From: Micropterix aruncella
Lineage: Eukaryota > Arthropoda > Insecta > Lepidoptera > Micropterigidae
NCBI GenBank assembly: GCA_944548615.1
Contig: OX155967.1
Location: 20,700,752-20,764,751, forward strand
Direction of reading: 5' to 3'
DNA: 64,000 bases
The translations under genes and the position numbers were made by a program. The notes below the pieces were generated by a model that saw only the letters and a program-made list of their open reading frames with translations, did not search any database and was not told where the DNA came from. Below, piece after piece: positions 18,557 to 30,800 of this stretch (position 1 is its first letter; the number at the start of each line of letters is the position of its first letter).

Positions 18557-18811
18557 ATGTTTTCTGCGCTCAGATCATTACACGTGTGTAGCTTAACGGT
18601 ATTTTTAAGGAAAAACATCGCCTTTTCGCCGTATTTTGTGGTTCGTCCGACCGCTCTACAGCAGATTGACTTTAATAGTGAAAAATCGTTGAATATGGCT
18701 CAGAGGAGTATCACGTCGTTCTTTACGAAGTCTAATGGCGCTGCGCCAATCGCCGAAACGAAGAAGACTGACGAAAAAAGCGAAGATGCAGGCGATGCAG
18801 CCAATTTGAAG
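18557..18811 (+). CDS. LIG1: LIG1 exon 1: leader plus PCNA-binding N-terminus
   Basis: The first in-frame ATG (18557) follows directly after an in-frame TAG, so translation cannot start further up in this frame. Residues 1-46 are rich in Arg, Ser, Leu and Phe, with no acidic residue before Asp38. Met47 (ATG at 18695) begins [10 protein letters not shown], the usual ligase 1 start with its PIP box. The donor is AAG/GTTTGA, phase 0. Confidence 0.9.
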
Positions 18812-21800
18812 GTTTGATTTCCAGCCATAATGTACGAGGGCCATTCTTAAAGTAAAGAACGATTGTTTTATGAAAGATAGACACTTTTATGAAAGATAAT
18901 GAAAGAAAACTTATTTTGCAACATATTTTGATGATTTACCTATTTTTCTGCCTAATCACCGTTCAATTTGAAACATTTGTCATAGCGCTGTACCAGCTTT
19001 CCTATACATTCTGCATTTTCACTCGCCAGCAAGTTTTTGAACCGGTCACTAACTTCCACTTTCAGTTCGTCATCATTTCCGCCCAAAGAATCCTTTAATT
19101 TGGGAAAAAGAAAGTAATTACATGGGCCCAATTCCGGGCTTAAGGCTGAAGAAGCTAAATTGCTGAAGCAATTCATTCGTCAACGAAGCATTATGCTGAC
19201 GAGTAGCGTGAAGCCGCTGGATATAAGAACATTATAGGAACCTTTCTCAAGAACAAAAAAAACGCTTTTAGATCCGATCATGGTAATGCTAAATGTGATA
19301 GAAAAAGCCTCAGACACTCAATATTTCAAGACAAAACAAAAACAAATTTACTTACAAAAAAATCATTTTTTTTTGCTTAGTTTTTAACCGCATATCTTTG
19401 GGTGGAAGAAGTGGGTAATCGTTAGGTTTTTTTGTTAAATTTCTAAATAACAATACTTGTTTACAATATACCAGACGTTTTGTATTTAGAATTGTAGGAA
19501 CAATTTGACGTATCACGTACGTTTTGTGGGTTTTGGCATTATTTTATTTGTATTTTTTTTTGTTTCTGTACTCGAACGTACGCTATACGGCTCGTGCGTT
19601 CGGGCGATAATGTAGCGAAAGTGTCACACTCGTTCGTATAGGTAGGGCGGTTAAGATTGTTTAAAATAAACTAACTTATCGAACTTGACCAACTAAAAAG
19701 TATGGGTTTGACGCTTCTTCAAATGCTTATATCTCCCTTATTACTGAATAAAGATTTTTGCAGTCTCCAAATCAGCGTGGTGAATATAGTCGGGTGACGT
19801 TAAAAAATCAACAATGTAAAGCAGGTTCCTATTAAAAGCTTCACATGTAAAATTTCCATAAACTTCATTTATCTGTCTGTGAAGTTCGATAGGGCAAAAA
19901 TGTTTTGCATTCAGGAAGCGTAATTACGCAACAAATCTCGCACTTTGCGGGATAATTAATTTTGTCACACATTTTAAAAGCACAAAAATAAGGCATAATG
20001 TCAATTTCTAGAATTATGCGGCTTGTCAGATCAAAACGTTCTTTACTAAATGACCCTCGTAAGTTCTCTCAACTTAATTTTATATATGATTCCCGTGCAT
20101 ATTTCAGCCAGCCAAACGCCAAAGGAGTTCAACAGGTGACACCGAATCGCCTAAAGCAAAGGTAGAAAAAATAAAAAAAAGTCCTAAAACTAAAACAGAC
20201 CCTAAAAAGACGCCGAAGAAGAAAAGTATTAAAGAAGACACTAAAAAGGTGACAAGCAACAAGGATATTGAGGAAAAAAGTAGTAATACTTCTTCGCCGT
20301 CTTCTAAAGATAAGGAGAATGTATCAGAAGATATTAAAACAGGTTTGTTACATTGTTTTTATTTTGATGTTGCCAATATAACCCGATAGTAAGGTAGGTG
20401 CTGTTTGATAGAGGTGCCAGAGGTTGAAAGTGTCCCTAGGGTATGCCTTAGGGCCACTTTGTGACCTCTGCCTGTCAGCGGCGAAAGAAAGCGCTAGACG
20501 GGACACGCTAATTATTTTCTGAAGTTTCCTCAAAATTACATAAATCCACTTCACTCCCTCAGTATTTGCAGTTACAATAACTATATTAGGTAACGTAAAC
20601 AAGCAATATTGAGTTCGGTCCAAAAAGAAATCTTATAGGAATTCTTCGGTTTAAACAGGACAACAATTGGAGACTTACATTTCTCCTCCAATGCACTGGA
20701 AGGTAATGGTCTATGGCTGGACTTCAGAGATGCTTAAATTTTATTTAAATGCCTTTCAGCGTACACTTCCAGACCCCAGTAACCTCGCTTGTTAGAGCTA
20801 TTTTGAGGATAGTTCATGTCCCCTTTGTAGCAATACACCTTGCAGAGCTAGACATATTCTAGCTGGCTGCAAGGTGGCCTTAGATCAAGAACGGTACACT
20901 TACCGTCACAACAAAGTCCTTGCTGTTATTCGCGAGGTAATTAGCCTCTCAGTGGCTCGTGCCAATAAGGGTCTGACAGTACCCTCCAAACGCCCAATAC
21001 CATTTGTGCGGGCTCTAAAAGCAAAAAACATTTTACTTCAAAACCTTTCTCAATAATCGAGAAAGCTTCAGATTGGATTCTGGAGGTTGATTCAGTCTCT
21101 AAGCATTGTAAATTCCCTGAAAGTCTTGGATGCACGGCCCTCCGTCCAAATATATCTCTTTAATCTCTATCTCGGAAGATGGTCCTTATTGAAAAACTAA
21201 CTGTTCCAGACTCCAAGTCAGACCTGACTTCCAGAATCCAATCTGATAATATATACGGGGGCCAGCCGAAAAGGCTATGAACGGATCTGTCAAACGACGC
21301 AAAATGCCCATAGGCATTGTTGGCGTCCGACCGGTTAAGTAATATATTTTATTGTCAATTTCTATTAAACCAAGGAAAAAAATGGTTAAACATCACCGCA
21401 TCCGTTCCCTGTTAATAAGGTGTCAACCCAAAAATTAGCCCCTGTAACATGGAACTCAAATTCAAGAACATTTTTGGTTCCTATAATCTACTGAAACCTT
21501 TTTGATGCTTATGGAATGTGAATGGAGTTTGAAAATTCCGAGTTTATTTTCCATGTTGATAATTAGCAAAATTTGTAAAATTTTAAACATAACGGAATTA
21601 TGATAGCTGACATTCTAATTCTCATATAATTTAGTATACATCTATTTATGTTTAAAAAATACGAATGCATATTGCTGGATTGACAATAAAATTATTTTAC
21701 GTGGATTATTCTACATAGAATTTGCATTTCTATTTTAATATATTATTCTCTCTTACTATTTAATGACATTAGTATATTTTGATTATTTGTAAGTAGGTAA

Positions 21801-24800
21801 TATTGAATATAATATTACAGCCATGACAACTATCGTGATAGGTATGTTTTTAATAATTAAATTTTAAGCATTTAATTTCGTGACGCGCATCCAAGTGTAG
21901 GAATGCCTATCTACTGCAGTAGTTGATTGTATTGAATAGAGGATGGAAGATTTTTTTGTTCAAAATGACATCTATAAATCAATTTTGATAAATAATGTGG
22001 CCAACGCCCATTTAGAATGAACCGATTTAATTGGATGTAAATTTTATTATAGGTTTTTGTGATTATCTAGATCTGGCATCTTCATATCTCTTTTATTGCA
22101 GAGGTAAAAACGGAACTTTCAACCATCAACAATGAAGCAAAATGCCTGTCAAGCAGTTCTAAGGGTGGGAAGAGAAAAAGTAGCGAGAAGGTTAAAAAGT
22201 CACCAACACAAAAGAAAGAAACTTTCGTAGAAACGAAAACAGAGACAAAACCAATTGCTGATGTTGATGAGTCGACTACCGATCGAAATTTCAAGTTGGA
22301 GTTTTCTGATGAAAATTCACCTATTAAAGGTATGATATTTAACCCCTCGCGGCCCACGGTTTGAATTTTAATGTGTGCCTTACGGCCCGTAAGAAATTCG
22401 CGAGTCTCAAAAAAAATATGGCGTTTCAGAAAAAAAACGATTACTCCGAAACTGTCACACCGATCGTCTAAAAAAGACCTGTTTTATGTTCCTATTGAAA
22501 TTTGCTATTAGATATTTGTAACGTCGTTATGTAAAGCAATAAAGATTATTCATAATTATTAGTCAAAGTTGTACTAACATAATTAGCGGTCGGCCTCGCC
22601 TGGCCATTTCGGGCCGTCTGGGGTTCGACGGTAAATATCAATTCTGGACGTTTCGGGCCGTCTGGTACGCGAGGGGTTAAACCTGCAGTAGCCGATTAAT
22701 TGTTGTACAGTCTCAATATTTTTATGGTTTCTGCTGTCCAAATCAGATACCAAATCCTTTCCTTTGTGAAATATTACAATGTACATTTTAAATGTGCAAT
22801 GTCTAAACCACAATCAATCAAAATACATTCCACAGCACAGGAAACTATGACGGTATAAGCTGTACAACACAACACAGCCGGTCTTGGTTCTGCACCTAGG
22901 GTTTTGGAGCATACCTGCATCCTTGCGAGCTCACTAACATGTTCAAGTTTGTTTTAACTAGCTCGCCGTGTGAGTCGTCGCTTGCCGAATTTCGTTGCCG
23001 ACAGCAGCGATGGTAGAGAGTAGAGATGTTTAGGGATTATCGTCGGTATCTCATTGTATTATTTAATAATATTAAAACAATCTTAGCTGCAATTTTGAAA
23101 CCGCATCATTGTTGACTGACATGGCTTTAAGATGTTGTTGATATGTGGCAATAATAATAAGTTCACAATTTGTATCCATTGTATAATAACTTAATGCGTA
23201 CAATATAGATGAATTATGACAATAAATATTTTCGCCTGGTAAAAACAGGATGCTCGGTATTTGGCATCAAAAATCCTTTACTTTACCCATATATACCAGT
23301 GATTCGTGCTACTTGCTACTTGGAGACTTACATTTCTCCTCCAATGCACTGGAAGGTAATGCTATATGGCTGGACACCAGCAAGGGCGGATACAGGGGGG
23401 GGGCCCAGGGGGCCATGGCCCCCCCTAAGAATGGCACCTAGCTCAGCCGGTGATGGGCTTGTTTGGAGATGTTTTGGGAACTACCCTTGCACTCAGTCGA
23501 ATTTTGCAATCGCCTACGCTAGATGCTGTTTCTGCCATCAATGCTGTTAAAGATGTACTCTCGGTTTTACAAAAAAAGAGAGAAGATGTTGATTCTGTTT
23601 TTAGAAATATATATCTTAGGGCAAAAGAAATGGCCAAGATACTGGATGTAGAAATTACTAGCCCACGTACAGCCCGAAGATCCGTCTATAGAGCGAACCA
23701 CCCAACCTCCGATCAAGAACCAGAGGCATATTTCAGGTCTTCCATTTATATACCCCTTTTGGACCAAATTGTGAATGACCTGCGGAATCGTCTACCGGAT
23801 GATGTCATGAATACATTTGACCTTCGCTTGCTCATGCCCTCGGTTATTGTGAAAACTATCACTGAGTCTACAAACGTGGCAGAGGCTAATAATAATCTTC
23901 AAAATAGAATTGAAGAAGTATCGCAGGTGTATGAGCGTGCGCTGAATGACTATGCAGTGAGTCTGAAGCCAGAGTATGCTATATGGACAGAAAAATGGCT
24001 ACGTCTAAATAGGGAAAAAGGAGAAACTCCGACCACCGTTTTGGACATATTAAAAGCTACTGATGAAGACATGTTTCCAGCGATACGTATAATGCTCAAC
24101 ATTTTAGCGACGTTACCAGTGAGTGTAGCAACGGCCGAAAGATCATTTTCCACCCTGCGCTGCCTAAAACCGTGGCTGCGTACGCGAACGGCAGAAGAGC
24201 GTCTTACCGGACTTGCGCTTCTACATGTTCATAGGGGTTTAAATATTAATGTTGATAACGTGATAAATCGGTATGTTAAGGGTAAACGAAAAATAGATTT
24301 AATTTTGTAAAATCGACAATAAAAACAATAATAATAAAAAAAAACAATATTCTTTATTGTTTTAATGTTCTCTGTATGAAGTCTCGGCTCGGGTCTGTGT
24401 CTGTGGCTCTAACTTGATTTTTTAAAATCTTAAAACGTGGCCCGAGGCGCAGAGGGCCCCCCCCCAATTTCAAATCTTGGATCCGCCCCTGGACACCAGA
24501 GATGCTTAAATTTTATTTAAATGCCTTTCAGCGTACACTTCCAGACCCTAGTAACCTCGTTCGTTAGAGCTATTTTGAGGATAATTCATGGCCCCTTTGT
24601 AGCAATACACCTTGCAGAGCTAGACATACATATTCTAGCTGGCTGCAAGGTGGCCTTAGATCTAGGACGGTACACTTACCGCCACGAAAAAGTCCTTGCT
24701 GTTATTCGCAAGGTAATTAGCCTCTCAATGGCTCGTGCCAACAAGGGTCTGACAGTACCTTACAAACGCCCAATACCATTGGACGGCTCTAAAAGCAAAA

Positions 24801-27800
24801 AACATTTTACTTCAAAACCTTTCTCAATAATCGAGAAAACTTCAAATTGGATTCTGGAGGTTGATTCAGTCTATAAGCAGTATAAATTCCCTGAAAGTCT
24901 TGGATGCACAGCCCTCCATCCAAATATAAACTCTTTACACTCTATCTCGGAAGATGGACCTTATTGAAGAATTAACTGTTCCAGACTCCAAGTCAGACCT
25001 GACTTCCAGAATCGAATCTGATAATATATAAGGGGCCGGCCGAAAAGGTTATGAACGGATCTGTCAAACGATGCAAAATGCCTAAAGGCATTGTTGGCGT
25101 CCGACCGGTTAAGTAATATATTTTATTGGCAATTTCTATTAACCCTTCAGGCCTCGGCCCCTCAGCTGATTGACAAGTCCGAAAAAATTTTAGGAAAAAT
25201 TTGTAAAAAAATTGAATTATGACACTGTTTCACCAAAATATTAATTAGTGCCAAACCACTGTACCCATAATTAAAATAAAACATATTAACATAATAAAAC
25301 ATAATAAAATAAAACAAATTAAATTAAAACGGGGCCGTCACGCTGAATCGTGCTGTGGCCGATATCGGCCAATCGGGGCTCTAGGGGTTAAACGAGGAAA
25401 AAAATGGTTAAACATCACCGATCCGTTTCCTGTTAATAAGGTGTCAGCCCAAAAATTAGCCCTTGTAACATGGAACTCAAATTCAAGAACATTTTTGGTT
25501 CCTATAATCTACTGAAACCTTTTTGATTCTTATTGAATGTGAATAGATGGATAGAAGATTTTTTTAATTCAAAATGTCTTTTATAACTCCATTTTGCAAA
25601 ATAATGTGGGTAATAAATTGTGATTAAAAACAGGTAAAAACAGGTTTTTGTGATTATCTAGATCTGGCATCTTCATATTTCTTTTATTTCAGAGGTAAAA
25701 ACGGAACTTTCAACAATCAACGATGAAGCGAAAAGCCTGTCAAACAGTTCTAAGGGTGGGAAGAGAAAAAGTAGCGAGAAGGCTAAAAAGTCACCAACCC
25801 AAAAAAAAGAAGCTATCGTAGAAACGAAAATAGGAACAAAACCGATTACTGATGTTGATGAGTCGACAACCGATCAAAATTTCAAGTTGGAGTTTTCCGA
25901 TGAAGATTCGCCTCTTAAAAGTATGATATTAATAAGGTTTAAACCTGCAGTAGGCGATTAATTGTCATATATTTTTTTATATAATATTTATATAGTTCTC
26001 TTGGTTTTCAGTTACGAAGAAACCGCGCAAGTCTAAAGTATCCAGTTCAAGCAGCGATGACTCTCCGAGTCCTCGGAAATCTCCTACCAAATTGAATTCA
26101 AAACCATCGCAAATTCACAGCTTTTTCTCCAAAAAAACGCCAGAGTCTAAGAAATCGGAAACGGCGAACGCGGATGTAAAATCCGAGTTTGCAGCTTCGA
26201 AAGATAAACCCGCGCAGAAGAACTGGCTCCTGAACTCGAACGAATCGTCGACAAAAGAAGCCGGAGCCACTTACACTCCTTCCAAATCGAAGTACCACCC
26301 CGAGGAGGACGCGTGCTGGACGAAAGGCGGGCCTGTGCCTTACCTGGCCTTGGCGAGGACACTTGAGGAGATAGAGAACACGTCGGCAAGGTTGAGGATT
26401 GTGGATATCCTGGCAAACTTCTTCCGCTCTGTGATAGTGCTGACGCCTGAAGATTTGGTGCCCGCTGTTTATTTGTGCCTAAACAAAGTAGCGCCTGCAT
26501 ATGAGAGTGTGGAATTGGGTATGGCTTTTAATTGTTTCCCTTTTACTTCTTCAATTTGTAACATTCCACTGCTGAATATCGCTAGTTGTCAACTGCTACG
26601 GGCAAACCTGCCACCCCAGGAAGTTATAACAATATCAGATCATTCTTTCTTCCATGGAGTAGATGCAGAGACTTAGGATTATTTAGCCCCTAAGGGTCAG
26701 TTGTTTGATCCATGGTAATATTCTCAATTTACCTTAGTAATTATTTTTCTTATAATTTATTTTATTTCTTGTAATTAGTAATTTATTTTATTGCCTAACT
26801 TTTAGATTTTTCCTTAACCCTTCAGGCTTTGGCCCCTCAGCCCATTGACAAGTTGATGTCCCAAAAAATTTTTGTAAAAATTAGTAAAAAAATTTAATTA
26901 TGACACTGTATCACCAAAACATTAATTACTGCCAAACAACTGTACCCATAATTAAAATAAAACATTAACATAATAAAACATAATAAAATAAAACAAATTA
27001 AAATAAAATTAAAACGGGGCTGCGCTGAATCGTTTTGTGGCCGATATCGGCCAATTGGGGCTCTAGAGGTTAATAAAATCGTAATATTTTATAAAATGGG
27101 ACACAGAAGGAGCCTCCCCAAAGAATATTCATATTTACGGCTGTCTAGTCTGTGACCATGAACAATTAGGCGTTCCTAGAACCGGTTAGACTAAACTCGA
27201 AAGAGTAAAGTGTCTTGCGAGAGTTATTTTTACCACTCAATATCGGCTGGTAATTTTGAGCTTACTAGAGTAACTCAACTTACTACGGAATTGAGTTAAC
27301 TCTCAATTATACAATGGTGTTGTGCAGAATTACTACCGATTTTAACTGATGCCACAGATTTTAACTATTACCACGGATTAAAAATCTGGCCCTTAGTTGA
27401 AATTTACAATATCTTCATAAAAACAATATCTCAAAAACATGATTTCTGACGTTTTGAATGGAGGCCACAATATTACCCTAATTCAGTATATTTCCCTAAT
27501 TATATTAGCATTTAAATTAATTCAAAGAACTATTTATTTACCAGAGATCGTATGTAAGTTTGAATTGTACATACCGGTAAATTACGTAGCGAGAAGATTG
27601 CTATGTAATTAAGAAGATAGCTAATACCATCGACCGGTGGTTTTTTCTTTGCAACAACTTGCAGGCGACCTCCGTATTTATGCAATTATGTAATTATATG
27701 CAAAAAAGTCACCTTCATTGAATAAGCCACCATTACACATAAGTATGCGACGAACTAACAGCCCCTACAAAGAAATGTTCAAGGGTTGAAAACATGATGT

Positions 27801-30800
27801 CGTGCGTTTCATTCTCATGGATAGCTTTCTAGGGGTTAATGTGCCATACCATCGTACAAATATTTTTGTAGAGGCCAGTGGAGAGGGGGTTATAGCCCTC
27901 CTTAATTCCTTACACGCTGAGATAGACATCTTTTGTATATGTAAAAAAGAAAACAGACTCCAAATTTTGTGAAAGTGAAGCAGCCGTGTCATGGTGAAAC
28001 TTAGATCGGGCTATCATAATTGAATGCGCCTACAAAATTTTGTGTCTGCTGTTGACAGTCGAGGAGTTCCCTCGATGGAAACTTAGAACGGGCTGTCGTA
28101 ATTGAATGCATATACAAAATTTCGAGTCTGCTGTTGACAACTGAGAAGTCTTCTCAACGGGAGCCAACCCTGGATGCAGCAGCCATTTTTAGTAAAACTT
28201 AAAACGGACTATCATAACTAAATGCATATACAAAATTTCGTGTCTATGCTGTTGACCGTGGAGGAGTCCCCTCGTCGGTAGCCAACCGTGGGTGTAGAAT
28301 CAGGTCATTCTTACCATGAAAAATGCATTGTCATCGGAACTGAATCAACATGTAAATTTTCAACTTCATTCTAGAAGGAGTTTTCAACTTCATTCTTCAT
28401 ACTATTTGAGGAGTTTCTCCAATTCCTCATGGATCCCATCATCAGAACAGTATTTTGATTAAAATGGGACCAATCTGGAAGTATATCTATTCAAATAAAA
28501 ATAGAATTTTCCAAATCGGTTCATAAATGACGGAGTTCTGAAGTAACAAACACAAAGGCACCCCCTTGTTCAGCTCCCGCCTTTTCGGCGTGTCACATGT
28601 GCTCCAGCCAAATAAAAGTCGCAATTCCGGATATGAAGGCAAATTCCTTGACGTGGAGGCAAATTCCGTGACAATCTCGTCACTTAATTAAGCAGCAGTT
28701 ATAATATGAAAAACAGAGGTGCCGTCACAGATTAATCACGCACACTTCACATAAAAAATATAACCGCCAGGCGATCAATCTGCGGCATTCTACTTTTTAT
28801 GGAGGTTGCCAATCGTCCCGACTAAACCCGCGCGACCGCTTCGGCGACATCTTGAATCGAAACAGCCGATGTTGGGCGATGGCCGCCAAATGTTACGTCA
28901 AAACGGCTTGAACGCCGTTAAATAATAAAAAAACAAAGCCGCGGCCTCGACCAATCACTTGAGAGCTCGGCGAATCCCTATCTGTCAAACGCAAAATTCT
29001 CCCGAATTTTGCAAATACATGTTTTAGCTGTCAAAGTATGGGAAGAATGCGAGGAAACTGCGAAAAACCAGCAGGAAATATTAAAAAACACGGGGAAAAC
29101 ATGAAAAACAGGTTCGGCGAAACATAACCTGTACAAAGGCGCGAAAACAAAACGACAAAATATGCAGTTTTTGTTACAATGGACTTGTACACTCTAGATT
29201 TAACATTCAAGGGCGAATTGGATTAGTCTGTAAGGCTCCTGAATAAAATTTGAATAAATAAATATTGACTCGGAGCGATGTATGCTGAATCAGAACTGGA
29301 AACTTTCAGGTAGAAGTTGACTTAAAAATAACTCTTGCTTGGAAATAAAATTGAACTAAAATATAATTTCAGGTGTTGCCGAGACCTACCTAATGAAGGC
29401 CATAGCGCAAGCGACTGGCCGCAAGCTTTGTCAAGTGAAAACCCTCGTGGAAGGAGCCGGTGACTTAGGCCTGGCAGCCGAAAAGGCTCGGGGTGCCCAA
29501 ATGGTCATGCACAGGCCGCCGCCTCTTACTTTACAAGCCATGATCAAAGGACTTAAAGAAATCGCTAAGATGACAGGTAGTTCTTTTCTTAACCTCTTCT
29601 GTGCCGTATACCCTATAGCAGCGGTTCCCACCAGTGGGTCGCGAGCCGATTCCAGGTGGGTCGCGAACACAACGTATGAACGTAAGGTATAATATGGCAC
29701 ATAGACGACGAGATATATTGAGGAGTCTAAGTGTATTTAGGATGCCTACAGACAATATAATTAAATAAAATAAAGATAGCACTAGAAAATAATAGAATAT
29801 AAAACTTGCAACCTTGAAACTGGACTGTCAACTAATGCCGATGATGAGTTATTTGACTTGTCAGAAGATACCTACTTGAAGAGTGCATTCAATCGCCAAC
29901 GCTTGACACAATTCTGGCTATCTTTACTTGCTACACATCCGCACATTTATGCTGAGGCAGTAAAAGTTCTACTCGCATTCACAACGTCGTATTTGCGTGA
30001 AGTAGGTTTTCCTGCTATGACAAGTAATAAAGACAAAGTACAGGAACAAGCTAGATTTGTCAAATTCTCTGCGCTTAAAAATATCTCGCATTAAAGTTGA
30101 CAAAGAAGCTGTAATTTTGAAAAATAGAAAGCAAGCTCATTCGTCACTGAAATATTTCGCCGTACCTACCCTATGATTTTCAAAGTAGGTACTTTGAAAA
30201 TCATAGGGTAAGTTAGATTACTTATGATACTTACAAATGAATTGTTTATTTTTTACATCAAACCACTCACCAACTTTTCTGAAAAAGTTCTCGCTGGGTC
30301 GCAAAATATTGTGATTTTAAAAAGTGGGTCGCGGGGTCAATAAGTTTGGGAACCCCTGCCCTATAGGGTACGGCTAACTGCTAGCATTGATTATATACTG
30401 TATTAGATTGCTGAATGCCATACTACTGGATTTGACAACTAGGATTTTACTACTAAACGCAACATGTAGATGGCACTTATAGTTCCAAAAAATTGATTAA
30501 TCTTCTCATGTTCAATATGACGATGTTCGTGGTATGGCAGTTTGGCAGCGCACTATAAATATAGACATACAGTATTGATTACAGCAATAAATAAAATAAA
30601 ATACAAACAGAGCTGCCATGGAATTCACCGACCGGAATCGGGAACATCATAATACTGTTATTACACTTCTGTGGGGTAAGCGGTGGACTCCGAACTAACG
30701 ACTGGTTTAAGACAGCTGTCTTGCCACATGTGAGCGTTCACCTTACCACCCATTTACTCCCTATTCGAAGCCATACTAGCATTGATTATATAGCATATTA

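Larger units (their letters stand above)
20667..22703. repeat. Segmental duplication, left unit (contains LIG1 exon 3a)
   Basis: Homologous to 23320-25965. Both units share an RLE-LINE fragment, a T3 MITE end, a block starting CATGGAACTCAAATTCAAGA, the branch and acceptor region (GATTATCTAGATCTGGCATC), the 228-bp exon and the start of the next intron. This unit has about 400 bp (21530-21940) missing from the other, and a T2 MITE that the other lacks. Confidence 0.85.
23320..24995 (+). pseudogene. RLE-LINE copy 2, split by a hAT insertion
   Basis: The halves 23320-23380 and 24492-24995 form one degraded zinc knuckle and endonuclease fragment equal to copy 1. A 148-codon remnant frame at 24521-24967 is part of it. 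The hAT element inserted at GACACCAG. Confidence 0.7.
23320..25965. repeat. Segmental duplication, right unit (contains LIG1 exon 3b)
   Basis: Pairs with 20667-22703. Private insertions are the hAT element at 23381-24491 and the T4 MITE at 25143-25387; both have clean empty sites in the left unit. The exon copies differ at about 21 of 228 bases. Confidence 0.85.
29619..30358 (+). mobile_element. hAT (Charlie/ZBED-like) element with perfect 8-bp target duplication CCCTATAG
   Basis: CCCTATAG at 29611-29618 and 30359-30366. The termini are CAGCGGTTCCCA and TTTGGGAACCCCTG in inverse. The 740-bp element holds a transposase remnant. It begins 43 bp behind the exon 5 donor. Confidence 0.9.

Noticed and set aside
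26098..26500. Minus-strand frames of 66 and 117 codons opposite LIG1 exon 4
   Set aside because: Antisense shadows of a well-supported exon.
26519..26676. Extension of the exon 4 frame to a stop at 26676
   Set aside because: Exon 5 resumes the conserved ligase sequence exactly at the 26518 donor, so this tail is intronic; only an intron-retention form would use it.
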